A stretch of DNA of 64,000 bases from UMGS1322 sp900550765 (GTDB lineage Bacteria > Bacillota > Clostridia > Christensenellales > QALW01), in the NCBI GenBank assembly GCA_958448705.1, contig CAUDEY010000004.1:62001-126000 (forward strand), in the 5' to 3' direction. The translations under genes were made by a program, and so were the position numbers. Below, in pieces: positions 34,973 through 43,710 of the stretch. Positions within the stretch are counted from its first letter, which is position 1. Each line of letters begins with the position of its first letter. The notes below the pieces were generated by a model. The model worked only from the letters and a program-made list of their open reading frames with translations, ran no database searches and was not told the DNA's origin.

Positions 34973-35761
34973 ATGACGGAAGTTGTAAGGCTTGAAGATA
35001 TCAGTAAGTTCTACCATACAAAAAGCGGAGAAACGCAGGCCCTTAAAGATATCAATTTTACTGTTGCCGAAAATGAGTTTGTTTCAATCATAGGCCCGTC
35101 GGGATGCGGAAAATCTACTATTCTTTCCATCATTGCCGGCCTTGAAAAACCCTCAGGAGGAACCGTTTACATCAATGGTGAGGCAACTGAAAATAAAATA
35201 CATGCCCATATCGGCTATATGCTGCAGCAGGATCATCTTTTTCCCTGGCTGACGGTTAAGCAGAATGCGCTGTTAGGGCTTGATATCCGCCATGAAAAAA
35301 CAAAAGAAAAAGAGGCATACGTAGAGGCATTGCTGCGTCAATATGAACTGGAAAGCTTTTCAGATGCACTGCCGTCACAGCTCTCCGGAGGGATGCGGCA
35401 GCGTGCTGCCATCATAAGAACGCTGGCGGTAAATCCTACAGTATTGCTGCTGGATGAACCATTCTCCGCGCTGGATTACCAAACGCGCCTAACTGTTTCT
35501 GATGATATACACAGTATTATCAAAAGCCGAAAAAAGACGGCAATCCTTGTTACCCACGATATTTCCGAGGCCATCAGTATGAGTGATAGAATCATCGTCC
35601 TCTCCAAAAGGCCGGCAAGGGTTAAAAACATTTATAATATTGTACTTTCGGGAAAACAAAATCCGATCAGCCGCCGTAAAGCTCCCGAATTTTCGGCTTA
35701 CTTTCAAAAATTATGGGAGGAGCTGAACGATGACGAATCATTATTCTCAGGAACATTATGA
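34973..35761 (+). CDS. ABC transporter ATP-binding protein (nitrate/sulfonate/taurine type)
   Basis: The 262-aa ATPase has Walker A GPSGCGKST (41-49), the Q-loop in MLQQDHLFPWLT, signature LSGGMRQRAA and Walker B LLLDEPFSALD. It resembles SsuB/TauB/ThiZ-type subunits. I chose ATG 34973 with AAAGGAG upstream. It overlaps the permease gene by 32 bases. No substrate-binding protein gene is next to the pair, so substrate (sulfonate, taurine, thiamine precursor or similar) cannot be assigned. Confidence 0.9.
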   Translation: MTEVVRLEDISKFYHTKSGETQALKDINFTVAENEFVSIIGPSGCGKSTILSIIAGLEKPSGGTVYINGEATENKIHAHIGYMLQQDHLFPWLTVKQNALLGLDIRHEKTKEKEAYVEALLRQYELESFSDALPSQLSGGMRQRAAIIRTLAVNPTVLLLDEPFSALDYQTRLTVSDDIHSIIKSRKKTAILVTHDISEAISMSDRIIVLSKRPARVKNIYNIVLSGKQNPISRRKAPEFSAYFQKLWEELNDDESLFSGTL

Positions 35762-36533
35762 GTTTCTGAAACGCGAAAAACGAAAAAAAGCAACAAAAAT
35801 CACATTGCAGATTGCAATTTTTGTTTTATTCTTTGCTGCATGGGAATTGACCGCTTCCCTGGGGATTCTCAACCCGTTTATTTTTTCCTCGCCTTCAAGA
35901 TGCATTGCCATGCTTTCCACGCTTTGGGGAAACGGGTTGCTTACGCACATAGGGATTACGCTGGCCGAAACGCTCGCGGGGTTCTTTTTAGGAAGCGTCC
36001 TCGGTTTTTTAATTGCAGTAATTCTTTGGTGGTCACCAATGACAAGAGCCGTACTGGATCCTTATTTAGTTGTTTTAAACAGTTTACCTAAAATTGCATT
36101 GGGCCCGGTCATCATTGTTTGGGTCGGCTCAGGTATGGCCTCTATTATCACCGTTACACTGCTGATTTCCATTGTGGTTGCAATAATCGGCGTATTAAAT
36201 GGTTTTAACGAAGTAGAACAGGAAAAACTGGTACTGTTAAAAACCTTTGGTGCAACAAAGCCACAGCTGTTTTTTAAAGTAGTGTTCCCTGCCAGTATCC
36301 CGACCACAGTATCCGTATTAAAGCTTAATATCGGAATGTCATGGGTAGGCGTTATCGTAGGGGAATTTTTAAATTCCAAAGCAGGGCTGGGATATCTGAT
36401 CGTTTATGGCGGGCAGGTTTTCAAAATGGACATTGTAATGGCCGCTACGTTGATCTTATGTATACTTTCCGCACTCATGTATTTTTTGGTAGTATGGATC
36501 GAAAAAGCAGTTTTAAAATCAAGACAGTCATAA
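35730..36533 (+). CDS. ABC transporter permease (nitrate/sulfonate/taurine type)
   Basis: The 267-aa membrane protein has about six helices and the BPD_transp_1 EAA-like loop (E-E-K-L-V-L-L-K-T-F-G-A-T-K-P-Q-L-F-F, written with its leading Q omitted), typical of SsuC/TauC subunits. GGAGG lies 8 bases before the ATG. Two copies would form the channel driven by the preceding ATPase. A terminator follows directly. Confidence 0.9.
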   Translation: MTNHYSQEHYEFLKREKRKKATKITLQIAIFVLFFAAWELTASLGILNPFIFSSPSRCIAMLSTLWGNGLLTHIGITLAETLAGFFLGSVLGFLIAVILWWSPMTRAVLDPYLVVLNSLPKIALGPVIIVWVGSGMASIITVTLLISIVVAIIGVLNGFNEVEQEKLVLLKTFGATKPQLFFKVVFPASIPTTVSVLKLNIGMSWVGVIVGEFLNSKAGLGYLIVYGGQVFKMDIVMAATLILCILSALMYFLVVWIEKAVLKSRQS

Positions 36534-36539
36534 ATAAAG

Positions 36540-36566
36540 AGACCGGTAATTCTTACCGGTCTTTTT
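36540..36566 (+). terminator. Terminator of the ABC transporter operon
   Basis: A 10-bp stem AGACCGGTAA / TTACCGGTCT with a 3-base loop is followed by a T-run. Confidence 0.9.
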
Positions 36567-36602
36567 ATTTATTTCTTTCCGCAAAAAAAAGCAATAAAGT
36601 GC

Positions 36603-36631
36603 TTGCAAAAAAATGAGGTCTGTTGTATAAT
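36603..36631 (+). promoter_or_regulatory. Promoter of tRNA-Thr
   Basis: TTGCAA (36603-36608), 17-bp spacer, TATAAT (36626-36631), 21 bp before the tRNA. Confidence 0.8.
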
Positions 36632-36651
36632 ACCAGCGTTGTTAATAAATC

Positions 36652-36728
36652 GCTGATGTAGCTCAGTAGGTAGAGCGCATCCTTGGTAAGGATGAGGCTC
36701 ACGGGTTCGATTCCCGTCATCAGCTCCA
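36652..36728 (+). tRNA. tRNA-Thr (anticodon GGT)
   Basis: Cloverleaf with acceptor GCTGATG/CATCAGC, anticodon stem CATCC/GGATG around TTGGTAA, T arm GGGTTCGATTCCC, discriminator T and encoded CCA. Confidence 0.95.
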
Positions 36729-36733
36729 AATTT

Positions 36734-36762
36734 GCCCCTGAGCGTTTCAGGGGCGCTTTTTT
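36734..36762 (+). terminator. Terminator after tRNA-Thr
   Basis: An 8-bp stem GCCCCTGA / TCAGGGGC with a 5-base loop and a T-run. It lies just before the AEC gene, whose transcription may therefore depend on read-through. Confidence 0.85.
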
Positions 36763-36776
36763 GTGCGGAGGTCACC

Positions 36777-37760
36777 ATGGTCAAGGTATCAGTGCTATTT
36801 ATATCGGTTTGTACATTGTTTTGTTTTATGATACCAGGTTTTATTCTGCGTAAAGTCAGACTTGCCAATGACAGCTTTGCAAAAAATCTTTCTGTTTTTG
36901 TCCTCTATGTGGCGCAGGTGGCCATGCTGCTGCACGGTTTTATTCTTGAATTTGACGCCGAGGTCTTTAAGGGGATCTGCTGGGTATTTTTACTGGCCCT
37001 GGTCAGTCACGCTCTTTTTTATATCCTCTCGCGCCGGCTTTTTCGAAAAGCACCGGATAAAATCCGCAGAGTGCTGCAGTTCGGCATTATTTTTTCTAAT
37101 GCCGGATATATGGGAATTCCCGTCATCAGTGATGTTTTTGGTGAAGAATATGCGATTTATGCAACAGTTTACATCGTTTGGTTCAATGTATTTGCCTTCT
37201 CTTTAGGAAGGCTGATCTATACCAATGATAAAAAATATATTTCTTTAAAAGAAATTATAGTAAACCCCGCAGTCATTCCTATCTTAATTGGTTTAATAAT
37301 CTATCTTTCCGGTGCCGGCGGATGGCTGCAAGCCCGCTTAGCACCGGAAAATACCGATTTTTTAAGCGAAGCAGTCCAAATATTATATAATGTACTTACC
37401 ATACTAAAAAACACGGTAGCACCAGCCTCTATGATCGTGATCGGTGTGCGGCTTGCCGATATCAGTTTCCGGGGAATTTTAAAGGATAAATATATGTACC
37501 CTTTTATCCTCGTCCGTTTATTCCTCTTCCCCGCCCTAATGTGGGCTGTAATGAAACTGCTCATGCTTTCGGGGGTATTTACCGATATAACGGCTATGTC
37601 AGTAGTACTGATCCTCTCTTCCACACCTGCGGCAGCTATTACAACCATGTTTGCCGAGCTTTATGACGGCGACGCCCCCTATGCAGGAAAATTAGTTGCT
37701 TTAAGCACCCTGCTCTCCCTGTTTTCCATGCCGCTGGTTGCAATGCTCCTCTATATTTGA
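36777..37760 (+). CDS. AEC family auxin efflux-type transporter
   Basis: The 327-aa protein has about ten transmembrane helices and the AEC (auxin efflux carrier/MleP-like) pattern: a conserved FSNAGYMGIPV in the middle and a late PAAAITTMFAE. Such carriers export or exchange organic acids such as malate. I chose ATG 36777 with GGAGG 5 bases upstream. Substrate unknown. Confidence 0.88.
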   Translation: MVKVSVLFISVCTLFCFMIPGFILRKVRLANDSFAKNLSVFVLYVAQVAMLLHGFILEFDAEVFKGICWVFLLALVSHALFYILSRRLFRKAPDKIRRVLQFGIIFSNAGYMGIPVISDVFGEEYAIYATVYIVWFNVFAFSLGRLIYTNDKKYISLKEIIVNPAVIPILIGLIIYLSGAGGWLQARLAPENTDFLSEAVQILYNVLTILKNTVAPASMIVIGVRLADISFRGILKDKYMYPFILVRLFLFPALMWAVMKLLMLSGVFTDITAMSVVLILSSTPAAAITTMFAELYDGDAPYAGKLVALSTLLSLFSMPLVAMLLYI

Positions 37761-37766
37761 TATCAA

Positions 37767-37795
37767 TTGACAAAACCAATAAGATACCGTACAAT
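37767..37795 (+). promoter_or_regulatory. Promoter of tRNA-Arg(CCT)
   Basis: TTGACA (37767-37772), 17-bp spacer, TACAAT (37790-37795). Confidence 0.8.
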
Positions 37796-37841
37796 AATAC
37801 ACAGTGCAGAAAGGGGAATTGCCTTCTTATAAGAAAAATAC

Positions 37842-37918
37842 GTCCGCGTAGCTCAGCTGGATAGAGCGACCGCCTCCTAAGCGGTAGGTCGGAGGTTCAA
37901 ATCCTCTCGTGGACGCCA
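37842..37918 (+). tRNA. tRNA-Arg (anticodon CCT)
   Basis: Cloverleaf with acceptor GTCCGCG/CGTGGAC, anticodon stem ACCGC/GCGGT around CTCCTAA, T arm GAGGTTCAAATCCTC, discriminator G and encoded CCA. Confidence 0.94.
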
Positions 37919-38179
37919 TACCGGAGTAATTCCACTTTGCTCCGGTTTACTTTTATTTTTGCGGGAAAATCCTCCTCTTTTCAGAAATCATACCTTTGTA
38001 TTTTCGACACGCAGCTTATTTCTGACTCTTTACAAAAATGGATCTCTATCAATTTTTAAGCAATCTGTTGACACAGCAAGTACGGCTCTTGATTTAAATG
38101 CTCCTACGGCATCTGTCTTTTATATTTTCTCAAACCGTTCCATTCATAATGACTGTAACATTCCTATGGAGGTACGTTA

Positions 38180-38635
38180 ATGCAAGCGTTAGATAACAAT
38201 TTTTTTGAATTATATAAAAGCCTGGACAACTGCTGTAAAGACATGTATTCCTGCCGCAACGGCGTCAGCGAATATATTTTACAGATGGAACAATTGGCAG
38301 ATCAGGGAAAATATAGAATTCCTCTCTGGGACGACGACTATAAATTGCTGAAGCATCTGCGGTGGATTCGCAATCAAATTGCGCACGATTCCCATGGAAT
38401 TCAGTTTTGTAAGCCGCACGATGTCGATGCCATACAAAATTTCTATAACCGACTTCTTTCCGGACAGGATCCCCTGGCACTGCTGCGAAAAAGTACGGAA
38501 ACACCCCCCTGCAAAAGAGGAACTGTTCCGTATCGTCATAAAAAAGACCGTGCATCCGCTACTGTTGCTCTTACTATAAGTATCATCGGTCTTATCGCTG
38601 CTGCAATAATTCTCTTTTATTTTGCTGCTTGCTGA
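38180..38635 (+). CDS. HEPN-motif protein with C-terminal membrane helix (DUF6548-like)
   Basis: The 151-aa product has an all-helical N-terminal part with an R-x4-H motif (RNQIAH, Arg64-His69), the hallmark of HEPN RNase and nucleotide-binding domains. A basic linker with KKDR and one C-terminal transmembrane helix (about 127-148) ending in Cys follow, so the domain would face the cytoplasm. It resembles small clostridial DUF6548-type proteins. GGAGG precedes the ATG. No antitoxin-like partner (MNT or other) is adjacent. RNase activity is possible but unproven. Confidence 0.7.
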   Translation: MQALDNNFFELYKSLDNCCKDMYSCRNGVSEYILQMEQLADQGKYRIPLWDDDYKLLKHLRWIRNQIAHDSHGIQFCKPHDVDAIQNFYNRLLSGQDPLALLRKSTETPPCKRGTVPYRHKKDRASATVALTISIIGLIAAAIILFYFAAC

Positions 38636-38671
38636 TTTTACCAATCCGTAACAAACTATAAAATAAAAAAA

Positions 38672-38696
38672 TCGGAATGTACGTAACGCATTCCGA
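38672..38696. terminator. Terminator between the HEPN-like gene and tRNA cluster
   Basis: A TCGGAATG / CATTCCGA stem with a 9-base loop has a left A-run that gives a U tract for the minus-strand tRNA operon. Confidence 0.75.
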
Positions 38697-38698
38697 CG

Positions 38699-38774
38699 TG
38701 GTGGGAACAATAGGGCTCGAACCTATGACCCTCTGCTTGTAAGGCAGATGCTCTCCCAGCTGAGCTATGCTCCC
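38699..38774 (-). tRNA. tRNA-Val (anticodon TAC)
   Basis: Acceptor GGGAGCA/TGTTCCC, anticodon stem TCTGC/GCAGA around CTTACAA, encoded CCA. Last gene of the six-tRNA operon. Confidence 0.95.
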
Positions 38775-38779
38775 GTAAA

Positions 38780-38855
38780 TGGTGATCCATCCGGGATTTG
38801 AACCCGGGACACCCTGATTAAAAGTCAGGTGCTCTGCCAACTGAGCTAATGAATC
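38780..38855 (-). tRNA. tRNA-Lys (anticodon TTT)
   Basis: Acceptor GATTCAT/ATGGATC, anticodon stem CCTGA/TCAGG around CTTTTAA, discriminator A and encoded CCA. Confidence 0.95.
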
Positions 38856-38875
38856 ACTTATTCATTTTTATAAAA

Positions 38876-38950
38876 TGGCTGGGGTGGCTGGGCTCGAACC
38901 AGCGCATGACGGAATCAAAATCCGTTGCCTTACCGCTTGGCTACACCCCA
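38876..38950 (-). tRNA. tRNA-Gln (anticodon TTG)
   Basis: Acceptor TGGGGTG/CACCCCA, anticodon stem ACGGA/TCCGT around TTTTGAT, discriminator G and encoded CCA. Confidence 0.95.
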
Positions 38951-38959
38951 ACAAAAAAA

Positions 38960-39037
38960 TGGGGTGGGTAGTGGGAATCGAACCCACGACCTCCAGAGCC
39001 ACAATCTGGCGCGCTAACCAACTGCGCTATACCCACC
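38960..39037 (-). tRNA. tRNA-His (anticodon GTG)
   Basis: Extra G at position -1 pairing with C73, acceptor GTGGGTA/TACCCAC, anticodon stem CCAGA/TCTGG around TTGTGGC, encoded CCA. Confidence 0.95.
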
Positions 39038-39059
39038 ATAGTGTTTTATTGGCTGTAAG

Positions 39060-39136
39060 TGGTGCGCCAGAAGGGAGTCGAACCCCCGACACACGGCTTA
39101 GAAGGCCGTTGCTCTATCCAGCTGAGCTACTGGCGC
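39060..39136 (-). tRNA. tRNA-Arg (anticodon TCT)
   Basis: Acceptor GCGCCAG/CTGGCGC, anticodon stem ACGGC/GCCGT around CTTCTAA, discriminator A and encoded CCA. Confidence 0.95.
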
Positions 39137-39164
39137 ATAGAACATTTACTTTGCCTAAAAAGGC

Positions 39165-39238
39165 TGGAGCGGGTGATGGGAATCGAACCCACGCAATCAG
39201 CTTGGAAGGCTGAGATTCTACCATTGAACTACACCCGC
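39165..39238 (-). tRNA. tRNA-Gly (anticodon TCC)
   Basis: Acceptor GCGGGTG/CACCCGC, anticodon stem TCAGC/GCTGA around CTTCCAA, discriminator T and encoded CCA. First gene of the six-tRNA operon. Confidence 0.95.
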
Positions 39239-39270
39239 ATATGCGGCCTTCTTTTTCGAAGGCACGTGTT

Positions 39271-39299
39271 ATTATATTATTGAAAGTATATTTTGTCAA
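39271..39299 (-). promoter_or_regulatory. Promoter of the six-tRNA operon
   Basis: Minus-strand TTGACA (39294-39299), 17-bp spacer, TATAAT (39271-39276): a perfect consensus promoter, fitting stable RNA genes. Confidence 0.9.
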
Positions 39300-39375
39300 C
39301 GACTTTTTTTATATTTTCAAAATTGGCAAAGCCCATACAAAAATGAGCTTTGCCGAACTTCTGCCGCCAACTTCT

Positions 39376-40194
39376 TTATTTCCCTATTCGGGCCAAATTT
39401 TTTTCAAAATTACCATGAAGCAGCTTTTCCATCAGACCGGCTGAATAGTTGCGCCGAAGCATCTCTTCTATAATATCGCCGAAAACGCCAATATCACCGC
39501 TGTGACCTATCAGTTTATCACAGCCGTCAACATCACTGCCAAAGCCTAAAATATCTTCCCCGCCGATCATTAGCACAGCTTCAATATGTTCAAATAATTT
39601 TTCTAAACTTTTTCCGCCCACAAAATCCTCATACAGCGTCAGTCCCATAAAAGAATCCAATTCAATCAGTTTTTTAATCTGCCAGTCCTTTAAATTTCGA
39701 ATATTTTGATGGATACGGTTTACATTCCCGTGGCTAAAAATTACATTTTTCAATTTTTCTGCACAAGACGCAAACATTCGTTCCCCGGCATGCGCAAGGT
39801 CAATCAAAATTCCATGACTGCCGATCTCACGCAGCACACATTCTCCAAACTGGGTAAGTTCACCGTCCTCCCGACAGCTGCCGCCCAGTGCGTTGGCCTG
39901 ATTCCACATTGGCCCTACATAAACCGGCTTTTTTTCAATAATTTTTTGAGTATCTTTTAACGAGTTCAGCCAGCTAAGACCTTCAAATGCTAAAAAAGTT
40001 TGTTCTACCGGTTTTTTCCCTTCAAAAGCCTCTGTCTGCCTTTTTACTAAATTTTTTTCGGCTAAATGCCCTTCAAACGCAGCAAATACACTCTTTTTGA
40101 GCTTTCCCCTTGTTATGCCTTCCGGCGTAAGTCCTGTAATTCCCTCTTTTATCCGCCGGTAAAGATAGTCACAATGCGCATCAAAAACATACAT
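39376..40194 (-). CDS. Membrane dipeptidase-like protein (peptidase family M19)
   Basis: The 272-aa protein starts with the M19 metal motif DAHCD and shows ALGGSCREDGELTQFG, IDLAHAGERMF, IFSHGNVNRIHQNIRNLKD and GFGSDVDG, all renal-dipeptidase landmarks. M19 enzymes are zinc dipeptidases that also accept D-amino acid peptides. It is somewhat shorter than usual (about 310-330). I chose ATG 40194 with GAGGTGA 7 bases upstream; a TTG two codons earlier is less likely. It stands alone. Confidence 0.87.
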   Translation of the reverse strand: MYVFDAHCDYLYRRIKEGITGLTPEGITRGKLKKSVFAAFEGHLAEKNLVKRQTEAFEGKKPVEQTFLAFEGLSWLNSLKDTQKIIEKKPVYVGPMWNQANALGGSCREDGELTQFGECVLREIGSHGILIDLAHAGERMFASCAEKLKNVIFSHGNVNRIHQNIRNLKDWQIKKLIELDSFMGLTLYEDFVGGKSLEKLFEHIEAVLMIGGEDILGFGSDVDGCDKLIGHSGDIGVFGDIIEEMLRRNYSAGLMEKLLHGNFEKNLARIGK

Positions 40195-40430
40195 AATCAA
40201 CTCACCTCAATTATGATATGTCAAAAAACACGCAAATGTTAGGCCTCGCTTTAGGCGATATTTCTATTGTATTCCCTTGCCAAAGGATTTATACGCAGCA
40301 AAAAAATTTTTATGCCGCCATCCATTACCGCAACATACAGCCGGGATAATTAAGCCTATCCCGCCGGCCATCATTCCATACGCATTGTTAGAACAATCTT
40401 CTAACGGTCCCGTTCCTCTTTCCTAAAGTC

Positions 40431-42953
40431 TCACTCTTCTTCTTTACGGTATTTTTTTAGTGTCAGCGGGCCCAACAAGCCGGAAGGCTCTATCAGCAGA
40501 TATTTGGAAAATTCGTCGCGCACACGGAACACATTGGTATTGCTTACGGTAATGCACAGCGTATTTTCGCCCGGCCGCACCGCGCCGGAAATATCAAATT
40601 CATACGGCGGAAGAATCGCCTTCCCCACCGGTATGCCATTTACCTCCACCACGGCGGTTTCACCCACACGCCCGAGGTTCAGCAAAAAAGTACCCGCCTC
40701 CTCCAAGCGGAACGAAGCCTTATACTGCATATTGCCCGAAAAGCGCGGCAGCGCATCGGGGGCGGTAATATTGAATAGCGTATCCGTCGTTTTATAAAGC
40801 GAATACTCTTCCTCTTCCGGCTTTTTGACAAAAATATCAAACACCGGGGCAAGGGGAATCTCTTCCGTCACCGCTATTTCCTTTGCCTCCTGCGCTTTTC
40901 CGGCAAAGGAGCCGAAAAACAGCATAACCGAATGATACGGTTCCAGCACAATCGGCACCTCTTTTTCCGCCGTCTTTTTCACCGCAACGTTATGCATAGG
41001 GTCATATTCCGTATACGTGCCGCCGGCAAAGGCTGAAAGCGTAACGTTAACGGAAATCGGTTGGTGAATATCCTCGCTTACAAACATATAGATATGCGCG
41101 CCGCCGCGTTTATAATGGCGATATTTCAGTGCCGGGACCTCGCGGTCGCATACGACATCCCGCTTACCAAGCTGCGCAAAATAGGCCGGAAGATCTTCCA
41201 CGGAAACCGACGGACGGCCGCCCGTATCCGTGCCTTTTTTCGCCGCATACACAAAACGCAGACCGGAGGCTTGCAGCTTTTCCTCCAAATGCGGCATAAG
41301 GCAGCCCGGCCACGGCACAATCAGCAAAGAATACTTGCCTTTAAGCTCCATAAGCACATCCTGCGGTACGATATCATAGTCGATCTGGTGGTCATACAGC
41401 ACCTTGGCGCAGTCCTCCAGCGGCGTAAAATCAGTTTGCATCCAGTGCGCTTCGGCATCATAGAGCAGTGCGCAGGAAATTTCCGCCTCCCCATCGCTGA
41501 GCAGATGGCAGCAGCGGTTCATATAATCCATAATATCCTTAAAATACGGGTACTGCGGGTTTTTGCCGGAATCATAAAAATTCGGCGGGCAGTCCGGATC
41601 ATCCGGCTTAGGCGAAAACGCATGCGGCACAAAATAGTTGATTCCGCGCACCAGCATATGGTCGGCCAGGTACTTCATCATCTTCGTACCCTCACCCCAG
41701 CCGTACGCGCCGAAAATCTCACACATGGCCCGGCCCTTTTTGGCAGGGTCAAAATGTGCCAGAGAGGACGCCAGCTTTGCCAGATAATAATTGGCAAAAT
41801 TATAAAGCATATGCTTATAGCTGACATAGCCCGCATTGCTGCACTCGGTAAGCCCCGGCATAATCTGGTGCAGAACAACGTCGATGCCGGCCATATCCAT
41901 AGGGCCAATCGCGCGGAAATAATGGCCCGGCCCATAACCGGTTCCGGCATGACGGTGGTTATCCTCAATAATATGCCCGATGAACATCACACCGTGCTCG
42001 CGGCACCACTGCCCCACCGGCCGGCTGTAGTACTCTTCAAACGCACGGGAAACAATATCCATATATTTTAAGCGTATCTGCTGGGAAAGCCCGTTGTCAA
42101 AATCAAACCACAAACCCGGCAGCTTGGTATAAAAACCGTCGCCGTATGCTTCCCGCAGCTTTTCCGCCACGTTTTGATGCCAGGGCAGATGGAGAAACGG
42201 CTGTCCGAGATCCACATCGCCCGAAATCGCCGTATTGTTGTGGAAGCACGGCTCATCTGCAAAAAAACCTAAAAATGTATCTCCAAAATCCTCTTTAAAA
42301 TGCGCATAGTGCGATTCAAATACCTCTTCAATATAAAGCCGGGTGGCCTCCGGGTTCAGTTTATCGGAATAGCACCGCGCATAGGGCGCGATTCCCGCAC
42401 GCGTTTTAACCAAAAAGGCAATACGCCACAACCCTTCGGGCAAGTCAAAATACACCATTCCGTCTGAAAGGCCGGATGTAATATCCAGCACCTCGCCGGT
42501 AAACAACGGGCTATCGGGAACATGCCGGCAGGCAAGCACAGCCAAAAGCTCCTCCCCCGGCTTTACCCAATGCTCAGCAAGCACCGCACCGCTTTCAACC
42601 GGTCCCGGAACATCCGCATGATATTCCGTAATACCAAAAGGCTGCAGATCCTTATATTTTTCGACAAAAATACCGTTGGCATAGCCGGAAGGAAAATGCT
42701 TATCATCCAAAATCCACAGCTTCATCCCCAGCTTTTTGCATTCGTCCAAAATCCGCCGTACGTCCTTCCACCAGCCCTCCCGGCAGAAATCCTCATGCGT
42801 GCGCGATTCCAAACAAACCGACCGTATGCCGGATTCATAAATACGGTGCAGCTCCGAAATATACAGTTCCTCGCTCTCCCCATGCAGCCATAAAAACGGC
42901 GCCATATAGTCAAATTGCGTATTATCAAGACATTCCTGCAGTCGCTTATCCAT
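40431..42953 (-). CDS. Large glycoside hydrolase (GH106/rhamnosidase-like layout)
   Basis: The 840-aa cytoplasmic protein (no signal peptide) has an N-terminal TIM barrel and an elongated middle region with FADEP near 245, a GHIIEDNHRH segment and a flavin-like Rossmann-ish insert around 515-600. A C-terminal beta-sandwich resembles the GH2 sugar-binding jelly roll (GRVGETAVVEVNGIPVGKAILPPYEFDI). This layout fits unclassified or GH106-related alpha-L-rhamnosidase-like enzymes. Substrate is not known. ATG 42953 is chosen because AGGAGG lies 6 bases upstream. Confidence 0.7.
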   Translation of the reverse strand: MDKRLQECLDNTQFDYMAPFLWLHGESEELYISELHRIYESGIRSVCLESRTHEDFCREGWWKDVRRILDECKKLGMKLWILDDKHFPSGYANGIFVEKYKDLQPFGITEYHADVPGPVESGAVLAEHWVKPGEELLAVLACRHVPDSPLFTGEVLDITSGLSDGMVYFDLPEGLWRIAFLVKTRAGIAPYARCYSDKLNPEATRLYIEEVFESHYAHFKEDFGDTFLGFFADEPCFHNNTAISGDVDLGQPFLHLPWHQNVAEKLREAYGDGFYTKLPGLWFDFDNGLSQQIRLKYMDIVSRAFEEYYSRPVGQWCREHGVMFIGHIIEDNHRHAGTGYGPGHYFRAIGPMDMAGIDVVLHQIMPGLTECSNAGYVSYKHMLYNFANYYLAKLASSLAHFDPAKKGRAMCEIFGAYGWGEGTKMMKYLADHMLVRGINYFVPHAFSPKPDDPDCPPNFYDSGKNPQYPYFKDIMDYMNRCCHLLSDGEAEISCALLYDAEAHWMQTDFTPLEDCAKVLYDHQIDYDIVPQDVLMELKGKYSLLIVPWPGCLMPHLEEKLQASGLRFVYAAKKGTDTGGRPSVSVEDLPAYFAQLGKRDVVCDREVPALKYRHYKRGGAHIYMFVSEDIHQPISVNVTLSAFAGGTYTEYDPMHNVAVKKTAEKEVPIVLEPYHSVMLFFGSFAGKAQEAKEIAVTEEIPLAPVFDIFVKKPEEEEYSLYKTTDTLFNITAPDALPRFSGNMQYKASFRLEEAGTFLLNLGRVGETAVVEVNGIPVGKAILPPYEFDISGAVRPGENTLCITVSNTNVFRVRDEFSKYLLIEPSGLLGPLTLKKYRKEEE

Positions 42954-43054
42954 AAAAAGCCTCCTAAAACCCATTCAAGTTTTTATTATTATAACAAACT
43001 GAAAATCCAAAAGCAATAAAAATAATACGCATTTTCCCGCTAATATACTCTATC

Positions 43055-43083
43055 TTGACACAGCAAAAAATCAACATTATAAT
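43055..43083 (+). promoter_or_regulatory. Consensus promoter before the broken acetyltransferase gene
   Basis: TTGACA (43055-43060), 17-bp spacer, TATAAT (43078-43083), 33 bp before the ATG. Confidence 0.8.
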
Positions 43084-43116
43084 AATTTATAAAGAATACA
43101 TTGCAGGAGACATAAA

Positions 43117-43710
43117 ATGCTTCAAGAAAATACCCCGAGCCTCTATACAGAACGTCTGTTTTTGCGTAAATTTACCGTTTCCGATATCCCCGCACTCTTT
43201 CGTATGCTGCAAGATTCTGAAATGAATACGTTTTTGCCTTGGTTTCCTTTAAAAAACATAACCGAAGCAGAATAGTTTTTAGAAAAAAATTTTTTATCGT
43301 ATTATAAACTGCCTTCCGCTTACCGCTATGCCATATGCAAAAAAGAGAAAACCCATCCCATCGGTTACATAACGCTCGCCAATGACGACAGCTATGATTT
43401 TGGCTACGGTTTAACCAAAGAATTTTGGCATCAAGGCATCGCTACAGAAGCAGCCTCGGCCGTTGTTTCACGCCTTAAATCTGCGGGATATCCTTATATT
43501 ACCGCTACCCATGCTATTAATAATCCCCGAAGCGGCCGGGTAATGCAAAAATTAGGAATGACCTACCGCTACTCCTATGTAGAGCAATGGCAGCCTAAAA
43601 ATATTCCTGTAACGTTCCGAATGTATCAATTAAATTCTAATGGCAGCAGCAATACCTACCGCAAATATTGGGACCGGTACAGCAACCATTTTATAGAGAA
43701 AATTCTTTAA
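43117..43710 (+). pseudogene. GNAT acetyltransferase interrupted by a TAG codon
   Basis: From ATG 43117 (GCAGGAG upstream) the frame reads T-E-R-L-F-L-R-K-F, a RimJ/RimL-like start, then meets TAG at 43273-43275 (codon 53). The same frame continues with YGLTKEFWHQGIATEA (acetyl-CoA site), NNPRSGRVMQKLGM and a TAA at 43708-43710. Everything except the one nonsense codon looks intact, including promoter and ribosome site, so inactivation seems recent. Confidence 0.82.

Noticed and set aside
34712..35017. A 101-codon minus-strand frame overlapping the ABC ATPase start
   Set aside because: It runs antisense into a confident gene, has no ribosome site and no family resemblance.
38592..39299. Several long open frames on both strands across the tRNA cluster
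   Set aside because: They are translations of tRNA genes and share no codon or start signal support.
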